64,000 bases of DNA. Origin: UBA4055 sp964648295. GTDB lineage: Bacteria; UBA4055. Shown one piece after another: positions 26,836 to 35,568 of the stretch; the stretch's first letter is position 1, and each line of letters begins with the position of its first letter. Under the pieces are notes generated by a model that searched no databases, had not been told where the DNA came from, and saw only the letters and a list, made by a program, of their open reading frames with translations. The translations under genes were made by a program, and so were the position numbers. The DNA lies in contig CAZYNH010000006.1 of NCBI GenBank assembly GCA_964648295.1, positions 72,438-136,437 on the forward strand, given 5' to 3'.

Positions 26836-27182
26836 AAAGTAATTGCGATCCGATGCTCTTTATATGTCTTTCCTGCAGCTGCGATTGCGTCATGGCGATT
26901 GAATTCAAGAGCTTCTTTCAAAGCTTCTTTTAATGAATCTAATAATTCTTCGTAAGTCTTTTCCTGGCAGTTTACGCCTGATATTTCTTCGATCCAGCCT
27001 ATCCACCATTTCCCTTCCTGCTTGATAATCGCAGTATATTCGAATTTCTTTTGTCCGTAAACAATATTACTTTCTTCACAAACTTTGGTTGGTCTATTGA
27101 TCTTAACATAATTTTGATCTTCAAGGTCTTTAAGTAATCTATCAGCTTTAGGATTCAGAATTTCAATATTAATTGTTCTCAT
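26832..27182 (-). CDS. hicB: HicB-type antitoxin with an extra N-terminal segment
   Basis: Antitoxin partner of hicA, expected to bind the toxin and autoregulate. Of 116 residues, about 52-105 form the HicB-like domain (EYTAIIKQEGKWWIGWIEEI, TYEELLDSLKEALKEAL). The first 45 (RTINIEILNPKADRLLKDLE) resemble a short segment found in other small antitoxin-like proteins and are not part of normal HicB. There is no clear HTH or ribbon-helix-helix at the C-terminus. AGGAG lies 4 and 7 bases before two adjacent ATGs; I use the one at 27182. Confidence 0.75.
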   Translation of the reverse strand: MRTINIEILNPKADRLLKDLEDQNYVKINRPTKVCEESNIVYGQKKFEYTAIIKQEGKWWIGWIEEISGVNCQEKTYEELLDSLKEALKEALEFNRHDAIAAAGKTYKEHRIAITL

Positions 27183-27242
27183 CATGGCTCTCCTGTCATT
27201 TATGGTAATATAAGTACGAGCTCTCAAATCTCAAAATTCTTT

Positions 27243-28544
27243 CTAAAGTTTCTCAATCAGATAAAACGGAACATCCCTTAATTTCCCTTCCGAATACGGT
27301 GCCTGACTGATCTTATATCCTTTTTCGGTTTTGAACTGCTCCATAAATAACGCCATGCTTTTCAGCCTTCCCGTTGAGCCTGACTTGACCTCGATCGGAT
27401 AAACATTACCGCCCCGCTGTATCAGATAATCAATTTCGGCACTGCTGTTCTTGCTTTCCCTTAGCCAGTAGTACAAAGAATCTCTGTGGAAAGGATCCCC
27501 GTAAGCTAAAAGCTCCTGCCCGACGAACTGCTCGGACACTCCGCCCATATATACTGTGTTAAGATCGCTTGCCATCATTGTTTTGGGGTATAAACCGCTT
27601 ATTGAATGAAGCAGTCCGATATCGAGAAATATCAGCTTAAAATAACTGTGTTTTACTCCGGCTTCGAGCGGTATAACCGATGCGCTTGTCCTCTTAACTC
27701 TTGTTATTACACCAGCCGTCTCAAGCAGCTTAACAGCTCTTTTCAGATCAGCCGACCTTGTATCTGGATCGACTTTCGAATAAACATATTTCCTGCCTAC
27801 CATCGAAGGGACTGAATGAAAAACTGTTTTAAGGTGTTCGACGTCTTCATCCGGAGCGTACTTTCCAAAATCGTCAACATAAGTATCTAGGATCGAACGC
27901 TGGATCTTTTCGCATTTACTTACATCGCCCGACTTAACATACTCATCTACTACTTTAGGCATTCCTCCAAGCATATAATATTTACGGACAAGCTCAATAA
28001 GCTTATTATGGATAACTTCATCAACCTTTTCAATAACTTTTTTAACGTACAGATGATCATGCAGAGCGTCATATCCCAATGCTAAAAGAAATTCCTTGAA
28101 GGATAAAGGGTACATGAACAGATATTGAATTCGACCGACAGGGATACTTATCTTTGATCTTGTAAGCGCGAACTCAAGAAGCGATCCGGCTGCGATCACA
28201 TGAAGTTCCGGCATTTCTTCATAAAAATATCTTAATGCCACTATCGCTCTAGGGCAGTTTTGTATCTCGTCAATAAAAAGAAGAGTCTTACCGGATTTGA
28301 TCTTTTCGCGGGTAGAAAAAACAATTTTTTCTATCATATCCTTCGGATCAAGAGAAGTAAAGAATTTTTCATATTCTAAATTCTTTTCTAAATTTAATAC
28401 TACAAGGTTTTCAAACTCGCTCTTCCCGAACTGTTCGATAAGGTAAGTCTTACCTATCTGCCTTGCCCCTCTTAGCAGCAGAGGTTGTCTTCTTTCTTCG
28501 CTTTTCCATTCAAGTAAAGTTCTGTAAATATCTCTTTTTATCAT
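27243..28544 (-). CDS. AAA (AAA_14) ATPase with C-terminal DUF4143
   Basis: 433 residues of a widespread prokaryotic ATPase family whose role is unknown. The N-terminal half has Walker A (RGARQIGKTYLIEQF), Walker B (LLFIDEIQNCPRA) and sensor GSLLEFALTRS; the C-terminal half is DUF4143, ending with a restriction-nuclease-like core (SSAEIDYLIQRGGNVYPIEV, with the D and ExK residues of a PD-(D/E)xK fold). The frame extends upstream from a TTG, but the ATG at 28544 opens the usual IKRDIYRTLLEWK sequence. The promoter region contains three phased repeats. It is separated from hicB by 60 bases. Confidence 0.87.
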   Translation of the reverse strand: MIKRDIYRTLLEWKSEERRQPLLLRGARQIGKTYLIEQFGKSEFENLVVLNLEKNLEYEKFFTSLDPKDMIEKIVFSTREKIKSGKTLLFIDEIQNCPRAIVALRYFYEEMPELHVIAAGSLLEFALTRSKISIPVGRIQYLFMYPLSFKEFLLALGYDALHDHLYVKKVIEKVDEVIHNKLIELVRKYYMLGGMPKVVDEYVKSGDVSKCEKIQRSILDTYVDDFGKYAPDEDVEHLKTVFHSVPSMVGRKYVYSKVDPDTRSADLKRAVKLLETAGVITRVKRTSASVIPLEAGVKHSYFKLIFLDIGLLHSISGLYPKTMMASDLNTVYMGGVSEQFVGQELLAYGDPFHRDSLYYWLRESKNSSAEIDYLIQRGGNVYPIEVKSGSTGRLKSMALFMEQFKTEKGYKISQAPYSEGKLRDVPFYLIEKL

Positions 28545-28566
28545 TTTAGCATCGTTTTTGTCAATA

Positions 28567-28642
28567 TCCAAGGATAATATAGTGATATTATTGACAAAAT
28601 CCAAGGATATTTTTCGCTATTTTATGATATTTTCCAAGGATA
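28567..28642. repeat. Three TCCAAGGATA repeats at exact 33-bp spacing
   Basis: TCCAAGGATA occurs at 28567-28576, 28600-28609 and 28633-28642, always 33 bases apart. The first copy is a fuller inverted repeat, TATCC-AA-GGATA; the others keep the right arm and part of the left. The DNA between copies is AT-rich and not conserved. The array lies between the ATPase gene and the ABC permease gene, ending one base before the permease stop codon. Confidence 0.8.
28576..28604 (-). promoter_or_regulatory. Candidate promoter of the AAA/DUF4143 ATPase
   Basis: On the minus strand TTGGAT (28604-28599) and TATATT (28581-28576) are 17 bases apart, with the ATG at 28544. The -35 box lies inside one phased repeat and the likely transcription start inside another, so a protein binding the repeats would occlude RNA polymerase. 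Confidence 0.45.
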
Positions 28643-28643
28643 C

Positions 28644-29885
28644 TTATTTTCTAAATCTCATTCTGCTGAAAAGTGACTCGCTGTTCATGCTTTTAAGTTT
28701 ATCAAAGTCTGCAAATTGAAGCGTAGCCATCCATACTATCCATGTTAAGAACAACCATCCTGCGAGTATGAAAGTGAATAATATAACAGGCACATGATAT
28801 TCCATTGTACCGTAGAAAACATTATAAATATAAGTGTATAGGATCATGAATGGCATAAGAGGAAGGAAAGCAATAAAATATTTCCTGAGGACTGTTCTTA
28901 ATACAGTATTCACAAATTCTTTTCTCGAAAGTCCCGAAGTCATATACAGGAAGGTTATTTTATCTTTGTTTCCGATAGTAGAATACAGATAAAAGCCTGA
29001 AAAAATAGGAATTCCGCTTATAATTACATTCATATCTTCATGGTAGATAATTAATCCCCATACTATCCATGCAATATATGGATACCATAAATAAACTAGC
29101 CAATGATATGTCCCGAAAATTGTGATCTGAAAAAGCTCTCTGTATTTATCACTGCTCTTTTCTGAATGCGTGATCCTTTTTCTCAGAGATTTTTCTGGCA
29201 TACTTTCAAAGTACTTCTCTATTGAACTTATCGTATTCTCAAATCCTTTATCTGAAGATTCTTTAAGATTGAAATTTATATAATTTCTATGGAAGTTAAC
29301 AGCCTGATAAACTATAACCGCTGCGAAAACTGCATAAAATGCAGAAGCTGACAGTGGATATTTTTCTTGAAACTGAGGAATTGCAAAGATTCCTATAATG
29401 CCTATTATATAAAACATCAGCTTTATAATGAAATATTTACTGCTTCTGTAAACCGATATTGAATCGAAAAAGAATGCTGATGTGATCAGCGACAAGAAAT
29501 AAAGGTTAAGAAAAAAGAGAAATGAAATCAATTTGGGGTCCTTCAGGCCCCCTACTATTAATACGAACCACGTAAAATAAACCAGCAGATGAATAAGGCT
29601 ATAATTCATTATCTTATTTCTGATCTCGGGTACAGAATGGAAAATCGGAGTATTCAAAGACAACTTCAAACATAAAATCAGAATAATATAATTCAATATA
29701 CAGGCAATACCAAACAGGTTAACGAAAACAAGCACAAAAACTGAATCAATCTTACCGAACAGGACATATGTTTCTGAACCAAATATTTTAACTAGAACTG
29801 TCAAGAATATTATAGCTAAATAAGAAAGCATGGCAGGAGGCATTATCCTATAATTGAATTTGAATATTTTAAAATATTTACTCAT
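28644..29885 (-). CDS. ABC transporter membrane protein
   Basis: 413 residues with about ten hydrophobic segments (for example LSYLAIIFLTVLVKIF, VILFTFILAGWLFLTWIVWM). I do not recognise the family more closely than a multi-spanning ABC-2-like permease. It begins 9 bases after the ATPase gene stop, and the gene upstream is a GntR regulator, so it is the membrane half of a YtrA-type regulated exporter (inference from context). Such transporters often respond to cell-wall antibiotics or peptides. Codon use is AT-richer than in the core genes. Confidence 0.7.
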   Translation of the reverse strand: MSKYFKIFKFNYRIMPPAMLSYLAIIFLTVLVKIFGSETYVLFGKIDSVFVLVFVNLFGIACILNYIILILCLKLSLNTPIFHSVPEIRNKIMNYSLIHLLVYFTWFVLIVGGLKDPKLISFLFFLNLYFLSLITSAFFFDSISVYRSSKYFIIKLMFYIIGIIGIFAIPQFQEKYPLSASAFYAVFAAVIVYQAVNFHRNYINFNLKESSDKGFENTISSIEKYFESMPEKSLRKRITHSEKSSDKYRELFQITIFGTYHWLVYLWYPYIAWIVWGLIIYHEDMNVIISGIPIFSGFYLYSTIGNKDKITFLYMTSGLSRKEFVNTVLRTVLRKYFIAFLPLMPFMILYTYIYNVFYGTMEYHVPVILFTFILAGWLFLTWIVWMATLQFADFDKLKSMNSESLFSRMRFRK

Positions 29886-29894
29886 CGCACACTC

Positions 29895-30620
29895 CTACCT
29901 GTTAAGTTCGATAAATATATCTTCAAGATTCATTTTTTCGCTGTACTGTTCCTTCAAGTCAGAAAGGCTTCCTTTATATTTAATTTCATTATCTTTCAAT
30001 AAAGCTACATCCGCAGCGATCCTTTCAAGGTCGGAAGTGATATGCGTGGAGAACAGCATCGTGCTTCCGCTATCGAGATTAAGATCAATAAGCTCTTTTA
30101 TAAAATCCCTTCTGGCAACTGGATCAAGGCTGGCTACAGGCTCATCGAAAATATACAGTTCGGGATCGTGGCCCATAGCTGCCACTATAGCGACTTTCTG
30201 CTTCTCTCCTTCAGAAAGCTCTCTGAAACGCGCGTTCGGATCTATATCCCATTCTTTTATGATTTTTTGTACTTTTTCTTCATTCCAGACTTTATAAAAC
30301 GCACCGATATAATCAAGAAGATCCTTTACTCTCATCCATCCGCTGAACATATCAGTTTTCTGAGGCACATATCCGATCCTATGCTTTACTTCGCCGGGAA
30401 TGTCCCATGAATTCGCGCCGAAGATGGTTGCTTTTCCCGAATCGAGTTTCAAAAGCCCTAATAAGCCCTTTATCATTGTGGTTTTTCCTGCGCCGTTCTT
30501 GCCTACGAGGCCCATGATCGTACCTTTGCGGATCGTCAGGTCAATATCTTTAAGTACCTGTTTATCGCCATAACTTTTACTGACTTTTTCAAGCCTGATC
30601 ACTACATCACTATTTTCCAT
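29895..30620 (-). CDS. ABC transporter ATP-binding protein
   Basis: 241 residues of the ABC-2 exporter ATPase type (CcmA/YtrB-like). Walker A is GKNGAGKTTMIKGLLG, the Q-loop IGYVPQKTDMF, the signature RELSEGEKQKVAIVAAM, Walker B LYIFDEPVASLDPVARRDF and the switch histidine FSTHITSD. The start at 30620 is chosen because GGAG lies 7 bases upstream; the frame upstream runs inside the gntR gene. It overlaps the regulator by 11 bases. Confidence 0.9.
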   Translation of the reverse strand: MENSDVVIRLEKVSKSYGDKQVLKDIDLTIRKGTIMGLVGKNGAGKTTMIKGLLGLLKLDSGKATIFGANSWDIPGEVKHRIGYVPQKTDMFSGWMRVKDLLDYIGAFYKVWNEEKVQKIIKEWDIDPNARFRELSEGEKQKVAIVAAMGHDPELYIFDEPVASLDPVARRDFIKELIDLNLDSGSTMLFSTHITSDLERIAADVALLKDNEIKYKGSLSDLKEQYSEKMNLEDIFIELNR

Positions 30621-31014
30621 CTTTATTCTCCATGATTTTTGATAACATTTCAATGACCTTTTCCTTTGACAGATCAAGCTGCTTTGCCTGATCCGCGATC
30701 TCTTCAAGCCCGGGTTTTATGATCTCGATTCTTTCTTTTAATGTCTTGCTCGATTTGATATCGGTAGAAACGACCATCCCGAGGCCTCTTCTCCTTTCAA
30801 GAATATTCGAGTTCTCAAGCATACTGTAAGCTTTAGATACCGTCATCGGATTAACCTGGAAATACATTGCTACACGCCTGACAGACGGCAATTCATCACC
30901 CGGCGACAGATTTCCGCTCGCCACGAGACGCTCGACCTGCTCAACGATCTGCTTATATATGGGAACACCCGAACTAGGTTGTATCTGAAATATTATCTCA
31001 TTATTGTCGTCCAT
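30610..31014 (-). CDS. GntR-family regulator, YtrA type
   Basis: 134 residues, the short GntR form with a winged-helix DNA-binding domain (VPIYKQIVEQVERLVASG, SVRRVAMYFQVNPMTVSKAY) and a small helical dimerisation tail instead of a ligand domain. YtrA-type regulators usually repress their own ABC operon. Here the downstream ATPase and permease genes and a 9-bp-arm palindrome in the promoter agree with that. An upstream GTG exists, but GGGAAG before the ATG at 31014 supports that start. Confidence 0.9.
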   Translation of the reverse strand: MDDNNEIIFQIQPSSGVPIYKQIVEQVERLVASGNLSPGDELPSVRRVAMYFQVNPMTVSKAYSMLENSNILERRRGLGMVVSTDIKSSKTLKERIEIIKPGLEEIADQAKQLDLSKEKVIEMLSKIMENKDGK

Positions 31015-31053
31015 ACTCTTCCCTATTTTAATTACCACCGTCAGCGAACTGCA

Positions 31054-31081
31054 TTAGTGTATCAGTAATGTAATACACTAA
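31054..31081. promoter_or_regulatory. Palindromic operator for the GntR-ABC operon
   Basis: TTAGTGTAT (31054-31062) and ATACACTAA (31073-31081) are perfect 9-base inverted arms around a 10-base spacer. The right arm lies between the -35 and -10 boxes and the spacer contains the -10 box of the leftward promoter, so binding would block transcription. The shape fits known YtrA-type operators. Confidence 0.7.
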
Positions 31082-31095
31082 AAGAGAAAAGTCAA
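31067..31095 (-). promoter_or_regulatory. Promoter of the gntR-ABC operon
   Basis: On the minus strand TTGACT (31095-31090), 17 bases, then TACATT (31072-31067). The start codon is at 31014, giving a leader of roughly 45 bases. The position inside the palindrome strengthens the call. Confidence 0.6.
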
Positions 31096-31194
31096 GAGTT
31101 AAATGATGTAATATGTCTCATATTCTTTCCCCGTGTACCAAAAACAACGAAATCGGGACTTAAAGGCAAGCGATTTTCATTTATATAATCACCC

Positions 31195-31223
31195 TTGCTT
31201 ATAAAAGCTAAATTCTTTATCAT
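31195..31223 (+). promoter_or_regulatory. Candidate promoter of the S9 peptidase gene
   Basis: TTGCTT at 31195-31200, a 17-base spacer and TATCAT at 31218-31223 lie about 25 bases before the start codon. The intergenic stretch 31082-31244 holds nothing else I can support. Confidence 0.35.
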
Positions 31224-31247
31224 TAAGAAATTCTTAAAGGGAATATG

Positions 31248-33626
31248 ATGAAAGCACTGATCACCATAATATCTTTAACTGCAGTTGCGATCTGCGGATT
31301 CGCCGAAAGCTACAAACTTCCTCCGGATGAGATATTGAAGGTTTTTGACGCGCCTTCCGATACACTTCTGACGGTCATTCAGAACACCAGCTATGGAATT
31401 GAGTGGTCTTATTCGAGATACGAAAGTCTGGAAAGTCTATCGCAGGAAAAACTGTCACTCGCGGGAAATGTCATACTGCCTGCGACGCATTCTGAGAAGG
31501 AAAGTTTTCCGAGACTGTTCCTCGGACTTGTCGATCTTGAAACGAAAGAAAGAAAAAATATTTCTCTCCCGGAAGACGACCGGATATTGAAATTCGAAGT
31601 CTCTCCCGACCGGAAACTCGTGGCGTATCTTGCTGAGAAAGAGGACGGAATATACATTCGGGTGGTCGAACTGGATTCGGGAAAGCTGATCTTCAAAGAT
31701 GAAAAACGAGTCAACATGGCTTTGCCCGGTCTGCTTATAAAATGGAGTGTAGATTCGAGATCGCTTTTTATTCCGAGGATAGCTTCAGACGGCCTGAAAC
31801 CTCCGAAAAAGACCGTAGCCGACATAGCTCCCAAGACAGAAGAAAGTTTCGGAAAGACCGCACAGCTGCGCACTTATTCGAACCTGCTTGAAACCGCATT
31901 CGACATCAAGCTGTTCGAGTATTATTTTACAAGTCAGTTCGTCAAGCTGGATGTTTTTACTGGGGAAGAAAAGGCTGTGGGCGAACCGGGCATATTTAGA
32001 GGGTTTTCGCAGTCGCCGGACGGAAAATATTTTCTTGTGCGCAGAGTGAATAAGCCGTATTCCTTCACTCTCCCCTACACGCGCTTCGGATACAGCGTGC
32101 TAATCCTTGACGGGGAAGGTAAGACCATAAAAGAACTTGTTACGAAGCCTGTTCAGGACGAGATACCGATAGGAGGAGTGGAAACGGGAATAAGGAATCC
32201 AGCATGGATACCCACCGAGAACTCTACGGTGTGGTGGACGGAAGCGCAGGATAGCGGAGATCCTAAAAAGAAGGTGCCTTTCAGGGATAAATTTTATAAG
32301 CTGTCCGCACCTTTCAACAAAAAAGCAGAACTTTTTTTGAAAACGAAAAACAGAGGTTATGTTTCCGGTTTTTCAGAGGAAAAGGGAAAGCTTTTCTACC
32401 TTGATTACGACCGCGATAACGAATGGATGAGCACATATTACGGAACTCATACCGGAAAAGGATCCGACAAGCTCCTTTTCAGCAGAAACGAAAAAGAGAA
32501 ATACGAGCATCCCGGCGATTTCGTAACTACGAAAACGCCGGCCGGTTTTGAGGTTATCAAAGTCAAGGACGGATCTGTCTTTCTGCAGGGACTCGGCTAT
32601 TCGCCGGAAGGCAACTTCCCGTTCCTGCAAAGATTCGACCTCAAAACCGGCGGGAAAGCAGTGCTTTTCAGATGCGCGGATGAAAGCTACGAGAACTTCA
32701 CAGGATTCGCCGGCGGTGACGAAAGCAGTATATGCATAAGCCGCGAAACTCTGTACGAGCCCCGAAACTATTTTACGCTCGATTTGAAGACCGGCGAAAG
32801 AAAGAAGATAACGAATAATTTCGATCACGCGCCGCAGGTAAGAAATGTACGCACGGAACTGATAACTTATATGAGAAAAGACTCGGTAGCTTTAAGCGGA
32901 AAACTCTACTTTCCTCCCGACTACGATCAGGAAAAACGGTATCCGCTTGTAATATGGGCATACCCGAGAGAGTACGCCGATCTCAGCACGGCCGCTCAGA
33001 TCTCCGGCTCAAAATACTCATTTACGCGGTTCTGGGGAGCTTCCGTCAAATACCTTGCTCTCCACGGTTATGTAGTGCTCGACAATGCTTCGATGCCTGT
33101 TGTAGGCGGAAGGGAGAAGCGCAACGACACTTTCGTGGAACAGATAAGAATGAACGCGGAGGCGGCGATAGATCACCTCGACAGCCTCGGCATTGCCGAC
33201 AGAGCGCGTGTCGCCGTCGGCGGACACAGCTACGGTGCGTTTATGACGGCAAACCTGCTTGCCTATACCGACCTGTTCAAAGCCGGAATAGCCCAGAGCG
33301 GCGCCTATAACAGAACGCTCACTCCGTTCGGTTTTCAGTCGGAAGAGCGGACTTACTGGCAGGCAAAAGAGTTCTACCATACCGCTTCGCCCTTTTCGCA
33401 GGCGGAGAAAATAAAGACCCCGCTCCTTCTTATCCACGGCGCCGATGACGACAATCCGGGAACGTTCCCGATCCAGTCCGAAAGAATGTACTCGGCCATA
33501 AAAGGGAACGGCGGGAACGCGAGGCTGGTCATGCTTCCTTATGAAGGCCACGGCTACGGATCAAGAGAGTCGAACCTTCATGTACTTTCAGAAATATGCA
33601 ATTGGCTCGATAAATACTTGAAATAG
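31248..33626 (+). CDS. Secreted S9-family prolyl-oligopeptidase-like serine peptidase
   Basis: 792 residues. A signal peptide (ALITIISLTAVAICGFAES) is followed by a long beta-propeller region (about 60-540, with repeated SPD motifs such as SPDRKLVAYLAEKED) and an alpha/beta hydrolase domain at 550-792. The nucleophile lies in VAVGGHSYGAFMTANLLAY, the acid in LLIHGADDDNPGTF and the histidine in YEGHGYGSRES. It resembles the glutamyl- or dipeptidyl-type S9C/S9D enzymes. AAGGG precedes two adjacent ATGs; 31248 has the better spacing. Probably a periplasmic scavenging peptidase. Confidence 0.9.
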   Translation: MKALITIISLTAVAICGFAESYKLPPDEILKVFDAPSDTLLTVIQNTSYGIEWSYSRYESLESLSQEKLSLAGNVILPATHSEKESFPRLFLGLVDLETKERKNISLPEDDRILKFEVSPDRKLVAYLAEKEDGIYIRVVELDSGKLIFKDEKRVNMALPGLLIKWSVDSRSLFIPRIASDGLKPPKKTVADIAPKTEESFGKTAQLRTYSNLLETAFDIKLFEYYFTSQFVKLDVFTGEEKAVGEPGIFRGFSQSPDGKYFLVRRVNKPYSFTLPYTRFGYSVLILDGEGKTIKELVTKPVQDEIPIGGVETGIRNPAWIPTENSTVWWTEAQDSGDPKKKVPFRDKFYKLSAPFNKKAELFLKTKNRGYVSGFSEEKGKLFYLDYDRDNEWMSTYYGTHTGKGSDKLLFSRNEKEKYEHPGDFVTTKTPAGFEVIKVKDGSVFLQGLGYSPEGNFPFLQRFDLKTGGKAVLFRCADESYENFTGFAGGDESSICISRETLYEPRNYFTLDLKTGERKKITNNFDHAPQVRNVRTELITYMRKDSVALSGKLYFPPDYDQEKRYPLVIWAYPREYADLSTAAQISGSKYSFTRFWGASVKYLALHGYVVLDNASMPVVGGREKRNDTFVEQIRMNAEAAIDHLDSLGIADRARVAVGGHSYGAFMTANLLAYTDLFKAGIAQSGAYNRTLTPFGFQSEERTYWQAKEFYHTASPFSQAEKIKTPLLLIHGADDDNPGTFPIQSERMYSAIKGNGGNARLVMLPYEGHGYGSRESNLHVLSEICNWLDKYLK

Positions 33627-33681
33627 TGTATTTTTTTTATTATTTTGTTTTTTAACATTGTTGAATGGAGAGGTCCCTGAG

Positions 33682-34668
33682 ATGAAAAATATAATTGCGA
33701 TACTCATAGCGGCCATATTGATATTTAAGGTCATACCGTCAGAAATAGAAAATAAAGAAATGCCTGTTATAAACGAGGCTGTCGATATGATGTATAATGA
33801 GAAATTTGAAGACGCCCTGGCGATATTTTCATATATCAGAGACACATATCCGGATCATCCGATCGGCCCTTTTTTTATAGGATATTATTATAATTTCCTC
33901 GCATCTTTCTATGAGACCGATAAATTCGACTCAAAAATAGTACTGAATTATAATCTCGCGGAAAAGAAAGCCGATTTCCATCTTAACTTTAACAGAAATG
34001 ACCCGTGGCTCAACTTCTATAAAGGCGCTTCTTTAATAAACAGAGGATATCTTCTGGGCAGGGACGGAAAAAGATTTTCGGCGCTGACAAAGACCTTTGA
34101 CGGCATATCATATATAAAGATATGTCTTAAGCACGACAGCGATCTGGGCGACGCGATGCTTTTATTCGGGACCTATCTGTTTTACAAAAGTTCGCTCTTG
34201 AGCTGGGTGTGGGACAGCAGAGAAAAAGCGGTCGAGACAGTTAAAGACAGTTTTGACAAGTCATATTTCAGCAGGTATCTAGCTATATCTACTCTAGGCT
34301 GGATATATATTGACTACGAGAAATACGAAAAAGCCGAAAAAATGGCCGACCTCGCCCTTGAGAAATATCCCGGCTGCCACTTGTTCCTTTTTCTTAAGGC
34401 CAGAGCGGTTTTTGAACGGAATGATCTGGCGAATGCTGAGAAACTCTACCTGCAGATAATTGACAAGCTGAAAAGAATGGAAGAAACTTACTCGAATAAG
34501 GACATTTTCAATTCATATTATTTTCTTGCCAGAATAGCTTTAAAGAGAAATGAAAACACAAAATTTGAAAAGTATAAAAGGGAAGCTTTAAATACAACTC
34601 TTACAAAAAACGAGTTAAATATGCTTGAAAAAAGACTTTCTGAACTTAAAGGCTTAGAAAGTCGTTAA
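33682..34668 (+). CDS. Secreted or membrane-anchored TPR-like protein
   Basis: 328 residues with an N-terminal hydrophobic signal (NIIAILIAAILIFKVIPSE). The rest is helical and fits tetratricopeptide-like repeats (MYNEKFEDALAIFSYIRDTY, EKYEKAEKMADLALEKYPGC, NDLANAEKLYLQIIDKL), without a family I can name. The start at 33682 is preceded by GAGAGG; a TTG eight codons upstream is less likely. Its last 15 bases overlap the convergent PfkB gene. Function unknown. Confidence 0.72.
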   Translation: MKNIIAILIAAILIFKVIPSEIENKEMPVINEAVDMMYNEKFEDALAIFSYIRDTYPDHPIGPFFIGYYYNFLASFYETDKFDSKIVLNYNLAEKKADFHLNFNRNDPWLNFYKGASLINRGYLLGRDGKRFSALTKTFDGISYIKICLKHDSDLGDAMLLFGTYLFYKSSLLSWVWDSREKAVETVKDSFDKSYFSRYLAISTLGWIYIDYEKYEKAEKMADLALEKYPGCHLFLFLKARAVFERNDLANAEKLYLQIIDKLKRMEETYSNKDIFNSYYFLARIALKRNENTKFEKYKREALNTTLTKNELNMLEKRLSELKGLESR

Positions 34669-35568
34669 TTTTTTAAATTTTTCAAATTCCTCATGTATAT
34701 CGTCAAGATCGAATTCTTTCAGACCGTCTATCGAAAAATCGTTAACGGAATACGAAGCTGTAATTGATCCGTATACACATGCCGTTTTCAGGTTCCCGAA
34801 AGAGTAATCACCTGTTTTTGCCAGATGCCCTGCGAAACCGCCGGCAAAACTGTCCCCTGCCCCTGTCGGATCCACTACCTGCCTTAACGGAAAGGCGGGA
34901 AGGAAAAATTCTTCTTTTCCGTCAGTAGCATATATTCCGTATTTACCGAGTTTTACCACCAGAGCTTTTAAAAGCGAGCATTCCTCGAGTATTCTGTCTG
35001 ACGCGGCAAGAAAATTATTCTCCCCTGTCATCAGAAGAAGCTCTGAATCGTTTACGATAAACACATCGGATCTTCTTATTACCTGGGCAACCTTTACGGC
35101 ATCACTGTATATCCAGAAATTCATCGTGTCGGATATTACAAGCTCGGGCCTTTTTGCCATCGAATCGAGAACTTCAAGCTGCAGATCAGGCTTAATATTT
35201 GCCAGGAACAATATCTCTGAGGACTTATATTCTTCAGGAAGTTTGGGTTTAAAAGTCTCGAAAACATTCAGTTCAGTAAGAAGAGTATCTCTCTGATCCA
35301 TGTTCTCATGATATCTCCCCGACCATCTGAAAGTCTTCTGACCATCGGCTATTTCGAATCCTTTTATGTCTATACCACGCGAATTCATAAGGTCGATAAT
35401 ATCTTTTGGGAAATCTGAACCAGCTACCCCGACAAAATTGACTTTCGCGAACATTGAAGCCGCGAGGCTGAAATAAACGGCAGACCCACCGGGCACACGC
35501 TCAACTTTTCCCGCCGGGGTCTCAATGTCGTCTATACCTACCGATCCGACCACAAGAATTTTCTTCAT
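34654..35568 (-). CDS. PfkB-family carbohydrate or nucleoside kinase
   Basis: 304 residues. The N-terminus (VVGSVGIDDIETPAGKVERV, GGSAVYFSLAASMF) and the C-terminal signature with the catalytic Asp (DPTGAGDSFAGGFAGHLA) define the ribokinase/PfkB family. The substrate is not clear; the SVGIDD..ETP start is shared by family members often called sugar kinases in FCB-type genomes. Its start overlaps the upstream response-regulator stop by 4 bases. It is the last gene of the eleven-gene minus-strand run. Confidence 0.87.
   Translation of the reverse strand: MKKILVVGSVGIDDIETPAGKVERVPGGSAVYFSLAASMFAKVNFVGVAGSDFPKDIIDLMNSRGIDIKGFEIADGQKTFRWSGRYHENMDQRDTLLTELNVFETFKPKLPEEYKSSEILFLANIKPDLQLEVLDSMAKRPELVISDTMNFWIYSDAVKVAQVIRRSDVFIVNDSELLLMTGENNFLAASDRILEECSLLKALVVKLGKYGIYATDGKEEFFLPAFPLRQVVDPTGAGDSFAGGFAGHLAKTGDYSFGNLKTACVYGSITASYSVNDFSIDGLKEFDLDDIHEEFEKFKKLTTF

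Noticed and set aside
28545..28604. TTG start giving a longer AAA/DUF4143 protein
   Set aside because: The extra 20 residues are encoded by the repeat and promoter DNA and do not resemble the family N-terminus.
28567..28642. The 33-bp-spaced repeats as a small CRISPR array
   Set aside because: Only 10 bases are conserved per unit and no cas genes are nearby; the position over a promoter fits regulatory sites better.
26290..31081. The AT-richer accessory stretch as a mobile element or integrated island
   Set aside because: No integrase, transposase, terminal repeats or tRNA attachment site was seen, so only the gene content hints at exchange.
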